This document shows, piece after piece, positions 1 through 6,077 of a DNA stretch of 6,227 nt. The position numbers and the translations under genes were made by a program. The stretch's first letter is position 1; each line of letters starts with the position of its first letter. Location of the stretch: positions 1 through 6,227 of the forward strand of contig JALFIK010000138.1 of assembly GCA_022776205.1 (NCBI GenBank), written 5' to 3'. Origin of the DNA: Eubacterium sp. (GTDB lineage: Bacteria > Bacillota > Clostridia > Lachnospirales > Lachnospiraceae). The notes below the pieces were generated by a model. The model was given only the letters and a program-made list of their open reading frames with translations. It did not search any database and was not told the origin of the DNA.

Positions 1-925
1 GCTTTCCCTGCTCATCCACCGCTTTAATCGTCACCCGGTACTGCTCCGGTCTTTTCTTCATTTTCGCCTGAATGGTAATATTTCCGTCTTTAATCGAACC
101 GAGATCAAAATAAGGATTGGCATCCTGCGTAAAAGAAAAGATCTCGCTTGTAAATGGATAGTAATCTTTTGCCTTAATACTGAAGCGGTAATAACAGTCT
201 TTCTCTTCTTCTTTATCAGATAACTGATACTGTCCGGAGCCACTCGATCTTACGGATGTCCAGGAACCGGGTATCTGCGGGTCCGTCGATTTTTCCATCG
301 TAATTGAGGCACCGGAAATGCTACCTTGCGTTTCCTTATCCACCGGCTGAATCTTCACATTATAAGAGCGGCTTTTTTCTGTCTTTTCCTCTTCCTCCGC
401 ATCTTCTTCATCCAGCGTTTTTGCCTTTTTCATTGCCGGTCTGGTTTCTTTCTGCTGATCTTCCTTGGAAGTAGATGTCTCACCATTGTTTTCGCCTGCG
501 TTGTCCTCTTTCCCGTTTGTCGTCTCTTCTTTTTTCTGCGTGGTCGCTTCGGTTGTTTCTTTTGGCGATGACTCCTGCGAATCATCTTTCGTGGTCTCAT
601 CTTTGCCTTTCGTTGTCTCGGATTCTTTCTCATCCGATGCATCTTTATCTTTCGGCTTCTCCGACTCTTTCTCTGTCCCCTCCGCCTCTTCTTTTTTGTC
701 TTCGGAATTCTCCGGTTTCTTCGAATCTTTTTTTTCTTCTTCGGTTTTGTCTGACTTTTTCGCCTCTTCTTTCTTCTCATCGGATGACATGGATTTTTCC
801 TTTTCTTCCGTCACTTTCTCCGATGACTGGGCATTTGCAAAGATCTGATTACCACTATAAGACAGCTGGGAAAATACAAGCATAAATACCAGCAGCCATA
901 CTCCATACTTTCTTCTCTTTTTCAT
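1..925 (-). CDS. Secreted surface protein with Lys/Glu-rich stalk and beta-type repeats (N-terminal part, cut by window edge)
   Basis: The reading frame is open from the ATG at 925-923 to the left edge, giving 308 residues with no stop, so the C-terminus is missing. An AGGAG site six bases upstream supports this start. Residues 1-32 form a signal peptide: basic MKKRRK, a hydrophobic core and a likely cleavage site after ANA (residue 32). Residues 33-187 are low complexity, almost entirely Lys, Glu, Asp, Ser and Thr, as in a wall-spanning or extended stalk. From residue 188 the protein becomes folded-looking: YNVKIQPVDKETQG starts one module, and YRVTIKAVDEQGK at 296 starts a second, 108 residues later. 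The pattern (V-x-I-x-x-V-D, then GASITME) resembles Cna-B or carboxypeptidase-regulatory-like beta sandwiches, but the family is not certain. A role in adhesion or envelope contact is inference. Whether it ends in LPXTG, a membrane anchor or an enzyme domain cannot be seen. Confidence 0.85.
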   Translation of the reverse strand, partial: MKKRRKYGVWLLVFMLVFSQLSYSGNQIFANAQSSEKVTEEKEKSMSSDEKKEEAKKSDKTEEEKKDSKKPENSEDKKEEAEGTEKESEKPKDKDASDEKESETTKGKDETTKDDSQESSPKETTEATTQKKEETTNGKEDNAGENNGETSTSKEDQQKETRPAMKKAKTLDEEDAEEEEKTEKSRSYNVKIQPVDKETQGSISGASITMEKSTDPQIPGSWTSVRSSGSGQYQLSDKEEEKDCYYRFSIKAKDYYPFTSEIFSFTQDANPYFDLGSIKDGNITIQAKMKKRPEQYRVTIKAVDEQGK

Positions 926-930
926 AAATT

Positions 931-936
931 TCTCCT
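931..936 (-). promoter_or_regulatory. Ribosome binding site of the surface protein gene
   Basis: Read on the minus strand this is AGGAGA, five bases before the ATG at 925. It fixes the start of a frame that runs off the window edge, and the basic, hydrophobic signal peptide follows immediately. Confidence 0.8.
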
Positions 937-1043
937 GTTTTGTTCCTCTACTGACCATTTTTATGTAAAATCTCACAAAGGTAAGTAATATTTTGTTGTA
1001 TGTATTTGTTCGATTTTTCACATCACTTTTTTCGACATTGAAA

Positions 1044-1074
1044 ATTATAACATGAAAAAAACCCCTTTTAGCAA
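1044..1074 (-). promoter_or_regulatory. Probable extended -10 promoter of the surface protein gene
   Basis: On the minus strand TGTTATAAT (1052-1044) is a perfect -10 hexamer preceded by the TG of an extended -10 element. The best -35 candidate is TTGCTA at 1074-1069, a weak match with a long 19-base spacer, so the extended -10 probably carries the activity. Transcription would start near 1037 and give a leader of about 110 bases. No riboswitch-like fold was recognised in that leader. The -35 region lies inside the loop and stem of the upstream terminator. Confidence 0.5.
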
Positions 1075-1086
1075 CTACAAAGGGGT
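1055..1086 (-). terminator. Rho-independent terminator of the tandem AraC regulator gene
   Basis: On the minus strand ACCCCTTT (1086-1079) pairs with AAAGGGGT (1068-1061) around a ten-base loop and is followed by a run of T (1061-1055). There is no T run on the plus strand side, so it acts on minus-strand transcripts only. It lies about 165 bases beyond the stop of the AraC-family gene, so that mRNA would carry a long AT-rich 3' tail. Confidence 0.85.
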
Positions 1087-1251
1087 CTGAAATCATAGAT
1101 TTTATAATATAGTTCTTTATTTTTGCTAAATTCTTGATATGTTTTTCCAATATGGCATTTATTTTGCATTTTTATGTGCCTTTTATTGTTTGAAGCATCA
1201 AATATTGTGCAACTTTTTCCGTTTTGATTTTCCTTTTTTTGCTGTCATTTT
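1087..1251. other. AT-rich spacer between regulator stop and terminator
   Basis: This stretch of about 165 bases holds no convincing gene on either strand. A TATAAT-like hexamer at 1103-1108 on the plus strand has no matching -35. I saw no stable hairpin and no repeat copy. Together with the terminator, promoter and leader at 926-1086 it makes a 326-base intergenic region. Confidence 0.6.
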
Positions 1252-2991
1252 TTAACTGTACACCGGTACATAAAAACGCAGTTTCTGTCCAAAATACCGG
1301 ACATAGGTCGGTTTACTTAAGTTTACCCGTACCCGGTTTTCTTTTACCCAGCCAAAAAAGACCAGGCGGGACAACATCCGGTAGCTTTCTGCCAGGTTGT
1401 TTTCATCTCTTTTTGCAAGAGTTTCAAAAACCGCATATCTCCCTCCTTCCACTGTAATCTTTTCCATCTCCTCCGGCAGATCGTCGAATGATTCCACCAC
1501 CGGTCCGATGATATAGTCGTACCCTTTGCCATCTGCCGAAGGGGCCCAGAGTGCCATGTTATTCTCCTGCCCACGGATTTTACAGGAATAGCGGCTTTTT
1601 TTGACCGGTTCCGTATCATGTATCATAAAATATCCGGCAAGCCCGGGGATATCAAGATCCCCCTGTTTTTCTTCCTCTGACTCACAGTTTCGTAAGGATA
1701 TCCCTGCCATTTTCGTCTCTGTCTCCTCGCAGAAAGTAACTCTTATCTGTTCCTTATGGGCCGAATAATACTGATCCAGATTAATCACTTTAAAATCTGT
1801 GTGGGCATATTCTTCCGGGCTGACCTGAAATTCATTGTAAAACTGCTCCCGGAAAGTCTGTTCTGAATGAAAATGGTATTTATTTGCCGCTTTTTTAATC
1901 TCACGCTGGTTCTGCGCCTTTTTAATCTCATCAGCTGCCAGAAAAAGACGCCGCTTCCGGATATATTCTGCCGGTGACATTCCATAATAACTCTTGAAAA
2001 TTTCACGGAAATGGGTTTCCGAATAATGTACGGACATGGCAATGTCATGGACAGAAATATCCTCGGTAATATGCCCGTCGATATAATCAATCCACTTGTC
2101 AATTCCCCTCGTTTCTTTTTCTTCCCGGGTTGACTGTTTCAGCATACCTTTTACCAGGGGAAGGCAAAAATATGTATAGTTTTTATCAAATGCCTCGAAA
2201 GTAAATGCCATCCGGTCTGTTTCTTTCCGGTTCATCATTCTCCATTCTTTTACTGCATAACGAACCATAAGTCTCTGGATCTTAAGCATTGTCTCCCGGT
2301 CTGCATCCCTCTCCACAGAAAAAACCGCATATTCCCCGGGAGTTACGTCAAAAAGTTCCATTCCCTCCGGTACAGGCTGGCCTTCAAAGAGTGCCGGTCC
2401 CATAAAATAGTAAATCTCTCCTTCCCTGGTATGCAGCCACATCCCAATCTGAAGGATCTCGCTTTCCAGATTGATTCCCTCTTCTTTACATTTTGCATCA
2501 TATTCAAAGGGATAGGCACATTCCTCCAGGATATCCGGTTGTTTTCCCCCCTCCCCCGGTATCCTCCTTCCAGCCATCCGAAATCCCTTTATCGTCAGAT
2601 ACTGTATTTTTATAGTATGTCCATTGATTGTCTCCCTTGGAGGCATATCCGGAACGCTCACATTTTCTTCCCGAAACTGTCTTGGAGACATACCGATTTC
2701 TCTTTTAAATGCTTTCGAAAAGGACCGGGTATCCCCATAACCGTATTTTCTTGCGATCTCTTTAAATGTCGTCTTGCCTTCTGTAATCTCCTCTGCTGCT
2801 TTTCTCAGACGGAGCCCGGCAAGAAATTTTCCATAGGGCATTCCAAAATAATCGCTGAACTTTTTCGAAAAATAGGCTTCATTATATTGAAAATATTCTG
2901 CTGTCCGGGATACCGGGAGATCTTCCTCCAAATGATTCATTATGTATGCAAGAATCTCCTCCATTTCTAATATATGTTTTAACGTCGTCAT
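1252..2991 (-). CDS. AraC-family transcriptional regulator, tandem duplicate (HTH - GyrI-like - HTH - GyrI-like)
   Basis: This is a predicted cytoplasmic DNA-binding regulator of 579 residues, about twice the length of a Rob-type AraC protein. Copy 1 has an AraC DNA-binding domain at about 10-107, with two helix-turn-helices and the ending EIARKYGYGDTRSFSKAFK...GMSP. It is followed by a GyrI/Rob-like effector-binding domain at about 125-281. Copy 2 repeats the order: AraC domain about 297-395 and effector domain about 414-579. The copies align by eye: YFGMP (48-52) with YYGMSP (335-340), RKAAEEI with LAADEI, YYFMGP (194-199) with YDYIIGP (491-497), and GEYAVF (219-224) with GRYAVF (517-522). 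The last helix-turn-helix of copy 2 (364-392) has lost the usual glycines: G84 and G100 of copy 1 correspond to H373 and Q389. The start is the ATG at 2991 with GAGGG five bases upstream. GyrI-like domains bind small, often hydrophobic molecules; the ligand and target genes here are unknown. It is divergent from pgi and lies upstream of the surface protein gene on the same strand. Confidence 0.9.
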   Translation of the reverse strand: MTTLKHILEMEEILAYIMNHLEEDLPVSRTAEYFQYNEAYFSKKFSDYFGMPYGKFLAGLRLRKAAEEITEGKTTFKEIARKYGYGDTRSFSKAFKREIGMSPRQFREENVSVPDMPPRETINGHTIKIQYLTIKGFRMAGRRIPGEGGKQPDILEECAYPFEYDAKCKEEGINLESEILQIGMWLHTREGEIYYFMGPALFEGQPVPEGMELFDVTPGEYAVFSVERDADRETMLKIQRLMVRYAVKEWRMMNRKETDRMAFTFEAFDKNYTYFCLPLVKGMLKQSTREEKETRGIDKWIDYIDGHITEDISVHDIAMSVHYSETHFREIFKSYYGMSPAEYIRKRRLFLAADEIKKAQNQREIKKAANKYHFHSEQTFREQFYNEFQVSPEEYAHTDFKVINLDQYYSAHKEQIRVTFCEETETKMAGISLRNCESEEEKQGDLDIPGLAGYFMIHDTEPVKKSRYSCKIRGQENNMALWAPSADGKGYDYIIGPVVESFDDLPEEMEKITVEGGRYAVFETLAKRDENNLAESYRMLSRLVFFGWVKENRVRVNLSKPTYVRYFGQKLRFYVPVYS

Positions 2992-3034
2992 AAGTTCCCT
3001 CGTTCTTTTTTCCCTTTTTATAATTACAATTTCT

Positions 3035-3060
3035 GTTTAATAATATATCATATTTAAAAC
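3035..3060. repeat. Imperfect AT-rich inverted repeat, possible operator
   Basis: The left arm GTTTAATAATAT (3035-3046) and the right arm ATATTTAAAAC (3050-3060) are reverse complements apart from one slipped base. The repeat sits on the -10 region of the regulator's promoter, a position suited to autoregulation. AraC proteins usually bind direct rather than inverted sites and AT-rich DNA forms such repeats by chance, so the operator role is only a possibility. Confidence 0.25.
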
Positions 3061-3068
3061 CGTGTCAC
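3040..3068 (-). promoter_or_regulatory. Probable promoter of the tandem AraC regulator gene
   Basis: On the minus strand GTGACA (3068-3063) and TATTAT (3045-3040) are separated by 17 bases, each hexamer one base from consensus. A shifted pair, TTGTGA (3070-3065) with TATATT (3047-3042), also has 17-base spacing. Transcription would begin near 3033, about 40 bases before the ATG. An imperfect palindrome (3035-3060) covers the -10 and most of the spacer. Confidence 0.55.
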
Positions 3069-3149
3069 AAGAAAAAGAAGATTTTTTGTTACAGCATACT
3101 TTTACTTTCTTAAATTTCATGGTTTTTTTTCATATTTTTTTCCAATCCA

Positions 3150-3178
3150 TTGCAATCATATTTTATTTTTAGTATAAT
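3150..3178 (+). promoter_or_regulatory. Promoter of pgi
   Basis: TTGCAA (3150-3155) and a perfect TATAAT (3173-3178) are spaced by 17 bases. Transcription would start near 3185, leaving a leader of about 40 bases. A second AGTATAAT copy lies 21 bases downstream (3192-3199), but no -35 stands at the right distance from it. Confidence 0.65.
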
Positions 3179-3210
3179 TAACAAAGAAAGTAGTATAATC
3201 ACATTAACTA

Positions 3211-3216
3211 AGGAGG
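3211..3216 (+). promoter_or_regulatory. Ribosome binding site that sets the pgi start
   Basis: A perfect AGGAGG lies eight bases before the ATG at 3225. The frame is open upstream to an ATG at 3150, but that codon overlaps the promoter -35 and would lie before the likely transcription start. The 3225 start is therefore chosen. Confidence 0.9.
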
Positions 3217-3224
3217 ATTCATTT

Positions 3225-4808
3225 ATGGCAACCTGGAAAAACCTTGACAAACTGGCAGCTTTTGATAAGCTTGCAGGACTGAAGAACCATGTAGACATTA
3301 AGGAAGCGATGACCGGAGAGAACGGTGCCGTGCGTGTGGCAAAGTACAGCACCCCAATGGCAGAAGGCTTAAGCTTCAATTATGCTGCAAAAGAGGTGGA
3401 TGATACCGTACTTGCTGCACTGGCAGATCTTGCAAAGGAAGCAGAACTTACGGATAAATTTGCAGAATTATATAACGGTGCGATTATCAATACCGGCGAA
3501 AAACGTCACGTTCTTCATCATCTTGCTCGCAGACAGCTCGGAGAGGATGTCATCGTTGATGGCGTGAACAAACGTGATTTTTATGTGTCCCAGCAGGAAA
3601 AGGCAGCCGACTTTGCAAAGAAAGTCCACGCAGGAGAAGTTACCAATGAAGCCGGAGAGAAATTCACCACGGTTGTTCAGATTGGTATCGGCGGAAGCGA
3701 TTTAGGCCCTCGTGCTTTATATATCGCTTTAGAGAACTGGGCAAAGGCAAATAATACTGCAAAGATGGAAGCAAAATTCATCAGTAATGTTGACCCGGAC
3801 GATGCGGCAGCTGTTCTTAATTCCATTGATGTGGCTCACTCCCTGTTTATCGTTGTATCCAAATCCGGAACAACCCTGGAGACTCTTACGAATGCCGCTT
3901 TTGTAAAGGATGCACTTACAAAAGAAGGTCTTGATCCATCCAAACATATGCTTGCTGTAACAAGTGAGACATCCCCACTTGCAAAGAGTGACGAATATCT
4001 CGAGGCATTCTTCATGGATGATTTCATCGGCGGACGTTTCTCCTCTTCTTCTGCAGTAGGCGGTGTTGTTCTTTCCCTTGCCTTCGGACCGGATATCTTT
4101 GCAAGAGTGCTTAATGGTGCTGCAGAGGAAGATAAACTTGCTACAAACGAAAATATTTTGGAAAATCCGGATATGTTAGACGCATTAATCGGTGTATATG
4201 AAAGAAATGTTCAGGGATATCCGTCTACAACCGTTTTACCATATTCTCAGGCATTAAGCCGTTTCCCTGCACACTTACAGCAGTGTGATATGGAATCCAA
4301 CGGTAAATCTGTAAACCGTTTCGGAGAACCGGTTGATTATGTAACAGGCCCGACGATCTTCGGCGAGCCGGGAACAAACGGCCAGCATTCTTTCTATCAG
4401 TTATTACACCAGGGAACAGACATCATTCCATTACAGTTTGTTGGATTTAAAGACAGCCAGATTGGTATGGATGTGGAGATTGAGGGCAGCACAAGCCAGA
4501 AAAAGTTATGTGCGAACGTAGCCGCCCAGATCGTTGCTTTTGCCTGCGGTAAGGATGACGAGGATCTGAATAAGAAGTTTGATGGCGGACGCCCATCGAG
4601 CATTATCATTGGAAAACAGCTCACACCGGAATCTCTTGGTGCTTTATTGGCACACTTTGAGAACAAGATTATGTTCCAGGGATTTTTATGGAATGTAAAC
4701 AGCTTTGACCAGGAAGGGGTTCAGCTTGGTAAAGTTCTTGCGAAACGCGTTCTTGCCCACGATACAGACGGTGCCCTGAAAGCATACAGTGATTTATTAG
4801 AAATCTAA
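3225..4808 (+). CDS. pgi: Glucose-6-phosphate isomerase
   Basis: This cytoplasmic enzyme interconverts glucose 6-phosphate and fructose 6-phosphate, the second step of glycolysis, and normally works as a dimer. The product is 527 residues, close to the usual long-form length. Visible family features are GIGGSDLGPR (154-163) and SKSGTTLET (212-220), which bind the sugar phosphate in the two SIS-fold domains. The first signature is IGGRFS with Arg271. MESNGK carries the catalytic base Glu357, and His388 in GQHSF is the ring-opening residue. The second signature, FDQEGVQLGK, ends at Lys503. All expected catalytic residues are present and no frameshift or truncation is seen. It is transcribed alone from its own promoter to a strong terminator. 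The divergent AraC-type gene could affect it, but a housekeeping gene with a good promoter does not need that. Confidence 0.97.
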   Translation: MATWKNLDKLAAFDKLAGLKNHVDIKEAMTGENGAVRVAKYSTPMAEGLSFNYAAKEVDDTVLAALADLAKEAELTDKFAELYNGAIINTGEKRHVLHHLARRQLGEDVIVDGVNKRDFYVSQQEKAADFAKKVHAGEVTNEAGEKFTTVVQIGIGGSDLGPRALYIALENWAKANNTAKMEAKFISNVDPDDAAAVLNSIDVAHSLFIVVSKSGTTLETLTNAAFVKDALTKEGLDPSKHMLAVTSETSPLAKSDEYLEAFFMDDFIGGRFSSSSAVGGVVLSLAFGPDIFARVLNGAAEEDKLATNENILENPDMLDALIGVYERNVQGYPSTTVLPYSQALSRFPAHLQQCDMESNGKSVNRFGEPVDYVTGPTIFGEPGTNGQHSFYQLLHQGTDIIPLQFVGFKDSQIGMDVEIEGSTSQKKLCANVAAQIVAFACGKDDEDLNKKFDGGRPSSIIIGKQLTPESLGALLAHFENKIMFQGFLWNVNSFDQEGVQLGKVLAKRVLAHDTDGALKAYSDLLEI

Positions 4809-4823
4809 TAATTTTTCTAAGAG

Positions 4824-4874
4824 AAAAAAATCCCCGGAAACCGGTACAATCCGATTTCCGGGGTTTTCTTTTTT
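4824..4874. terminator. Bidirectional rho-independent terminator between pgi and the convergent operon
   Basis: CCCCGGAAA (4832-4840) pairs with TTTCCGGGG (4855-4863), and an inner CGG/CCG pair extends the stem beyond one mismatch. On the plus strand it is followed by TTTTCTTTTTT (4864-4874), ending pgi transcripts. On the minus strand it is followed by ATTTTTTT (4831-4824), ending the transcript that comes from the right. The minus-strand stop codon (4875-4873) falls inside the T run. Confidence 0.93.
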
Positions 4875-5109
4875 AATCCAATCCGTTCCAGTGCCGGAGC
4901 CTGTCCGTATCAAACTCCACCAGGTCGCCTTCCTTAATATTTTGCTCATAAAGCCATGCATCTTCCTGCAGAATTTTCCTCTCTGAGGTTTTCTCTGTTC
5001 CCTGCGGACTTAAATAAACTTCTACCATTGGCGTATATCCGTCAGGCCGACCTTCGCATCCAAAATCTTCTTCGTAGATATGGACCACTTTATATTTTAT
5101 TTTTTTCAT
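4873..5109 (-). CDS. Small conserved-looking cytoplasmic protein of unknown function
   Basis: Starting at the ATG (5109) this gives 78 residues, MKKIKYKVVHIYEEDFGC... to ...RHWNGLD. A GTG at 5118, directly after the stop codon of the upstream gene, would give 81. Neither start has an ideal ribosome site: AGGA (5125-5122) is 12 bases from the ATG and three from the GTG. Either way translation is probably coupled to the upstream gene. The product has no signal peptide or membrane segment and is rich in acidic residues. Its N-terminal half (KYKVVHIYEEDFGCEGRPDG) looks like a beta strand followed by a distinctive turn. The later part, EGDLVEFDTDRL, resembles the close of a small beta barrel. I do not recognise the family. 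It is the last gene of its transcript and ends in the shared terminator. Confidence 0.75.
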   Translation of the reverse strand: MKKIKYKVVHIYEEDFGCEGRPDGYTPMVEVYLSPQGTEKTSERKILQEDAWLYEQNIKEGDLVEFDTDRLRHWNGLD

Positions 5110-5118
5110 ATTGTTCAC

Positions 5119-5997
5119 TCATCCTGCAAGACGATTACGTACGCCGTAAAAATATGTTTTATTCCAGCTGCCTGATTTATTTACTTCCATCCATCCGGTT
5201 TTTTTACCTTTTTGGAATTGAAGATACATTCTCTTTCCATGTATCTTAATCTTTTTTAATGTGAGGACATCTCCTTTTTTCGCAGAAAATGCCGTTTTTT
5301 TCATCTTCGTGCTGGTATAAAAACGAAGAGAGTCCGCAGCGACAAACTGATTTTTTGCAAAATATTTTTCATATCCATCTTTTTGAACAAATTTGCCCAA
5401 TGTGGATTTCACAGTCGCTGTATCCGATACTCGTTTAAATTTCTTATTTTTATACACATAAGTGTAATTCCAACGAATCTGTCCGCTCTCCGCCGGCTGA
5501 TAACTGTGACGCAGGACAATCTTTTTGTTTGTTGCCTTCACCAGCTCGCCATCTGATACCAGATAATCGGACGACAGATCTAATACACAAATCATTTTTT
5601 TCGTTTTTGTGTCATAACGGTAAATACGGTTTAATGCACAATAATCATTATCCCCCCGGCCTGTGACCTGAAGGAAATTCTTTGTCTTGGACATATGAAT
5701 ATATGTGGCACTCACGTTGTAGTAGCTATCTTTATCCCGCAGAGTCAATGCTTTTGTTCCATTTACATAAATCCGCAGTTTCTGAACAAAATAACATTCC
5801 TTATCCACTGTCATCTTTAACCGGATCGTATCCTTTTTATTATCTCCGGTCAGATCAGCATAAAATTTAGTATTTTTAGATGTGTTCTCATACATGTTCT
5901 CTACACCGGATGCCGCCTTCACCGGTACTCCTCCAAAAAGAACAGCAAGTGTCAGAACAGCCATTCCTGCAATGAACATTTTCCGTAATTGTTTCAT
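5119..5997 (-). CDS. Secreted protein with Asp-rich (VCBS/EF-hand-like) loop and probable C-terminal SH3-like region
   Basis: The 292-residue product begins with a signal peptide: MKQLRK, a hydrophobic core, and likely cleavage after VKA at residue 28. There is no second membrane segment, lipobox or LPXTG motif, so it is probably released or loosely wall-bound. Shortly after cleavage, ADLTGDNKKDTI (47-58) matches the D-x-x-G-D-x-x-x-D loop of calcium-binding VCBS/FG-GAP-like repeats. The middle is Lys- and Tyr-rich and predicted beta. Residues about 220-292 (SLRFYTS...GDVLTLKKI...GWMEV) have the spacing of a bacterial SH3-like domain, often used to bind cell wall; this is a resemblance by eye. 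The start is the ATG at 5997, supported by AAGGAGG eight bases upstream. The TGA at 5121-5119 abuts the small downstream gene. Substrate and function are unknown. Confidence 0.88.
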   Translation of the reverse strand: MKQLRKMFIAGMAVLTLAVLFGGVPVKAASGVENMYENTSKNTKFYADLTGDNKKDTIRLKMTVDKECYFVQKLRIYVNGTKALTLRDKDSYYNVSATYIHMSKTKNFLQVTGRGDNDYCALNRIYRYDTKTKKMICVLDLSSDYLVSDGELVKATNKKIVLRHSYQPAESGQIRWNYTYVYKNKKFKRVSDTATVKSTLGKFVQKDGYEKYFAKNQFVAADSLRFYTSTKMKKTAFSAKKGDVLTLKKIKIHGKRMYLQFQKGKKTGWMEVNKSGSWNKTYFYGVRNRLAG

Positions 5998-6005
5998 GGA
6001 AACAA

Positions 6006-6012
6006 CCTCCTT
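6006..6012 (-). promoter_or_regulatory. Ribosome binding site of the secreted 292-residue protein
   Basis: On the minus strand this reads AAGGAGG, eight bases before the ATG at 5997, a near-perfect site that confirms the start at the head of the signal peptide. Confidence 0.85.
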
Positions 6013-6026
6013 TTGCTTTTTCTTAT

Positions 6027-6055
6027 AGTATATTGTAATTTGGCAAAGGCATCAA
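6027..6055 (-). promoter_or_regulatory. Probable promoter of the two-gene unit
   Basis: On the minus strand TTGATG (6055-6050) and TATACT (6032-6027) are 17 bases apart, matching consensus at four and five of six positions. Transcription would start near 6020, about 22 bases before the ATG at 5997. No hairpin terminator separates this promoter from the membrane protein gene upstream, so some read-through from there is also possible. Confidence 0.55.
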
Positions 6056-6077
6056 CAACAATACTTTTATTTTTTCA

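Noticed and set aside
430..885. Three long open frames (127 and 136 residues on plus, 116 on minus) across the low-complexity part of the surface gene
   Set aside because: They are shadows. The Lys/Glu/Ser codon repeats of the true minus-strand frame leave other frames without stops and give Ser/Phe- or Arg/Lys-rich nonsense. The true frame has the ribosome site and signal peptide.
926..1037. Possible riboswitch in the roughly 110-base leader of the surface protein gene
   Set aside because: The leader is A-rich with little pairing potential, and I found no conserved core of a known class such as cyclic di-GMP or SAM.
2431..2970. 179-residue plus-strand open frame inside the regulator gene
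   Set aside because: It has no ribosome site or recognisable domain, and it lies antisense to strongly conserved AraC and effector-domain coding sequence.
3150..3224. Upstream ATG at 3150 extending the pgi product by 25 residues
   Set aside because: It overlaps the promoter -35 and has no ribosome site, while the ATG at 3225 follows a perfect AGGAGG and begins with a typical isomerase N-terminus.
4719..4733. Gln in place of Glu in the second phosphoglucose isomerase signature (FDQEGVQLGK)
   Set aside because: As I recall it, the family pattern tolerates Gln at this position, and the lysine that matters (Lys503) is present, so this is normal variation rather than a catalytic loss.
4956..5249. 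97-residue plus-strand open frame opposite the small protein and the end of the secreted protein
   Set aside because: It has no ribosome site, spans the junction of two supported minus-strand genes, and its product shows no coherent domain.
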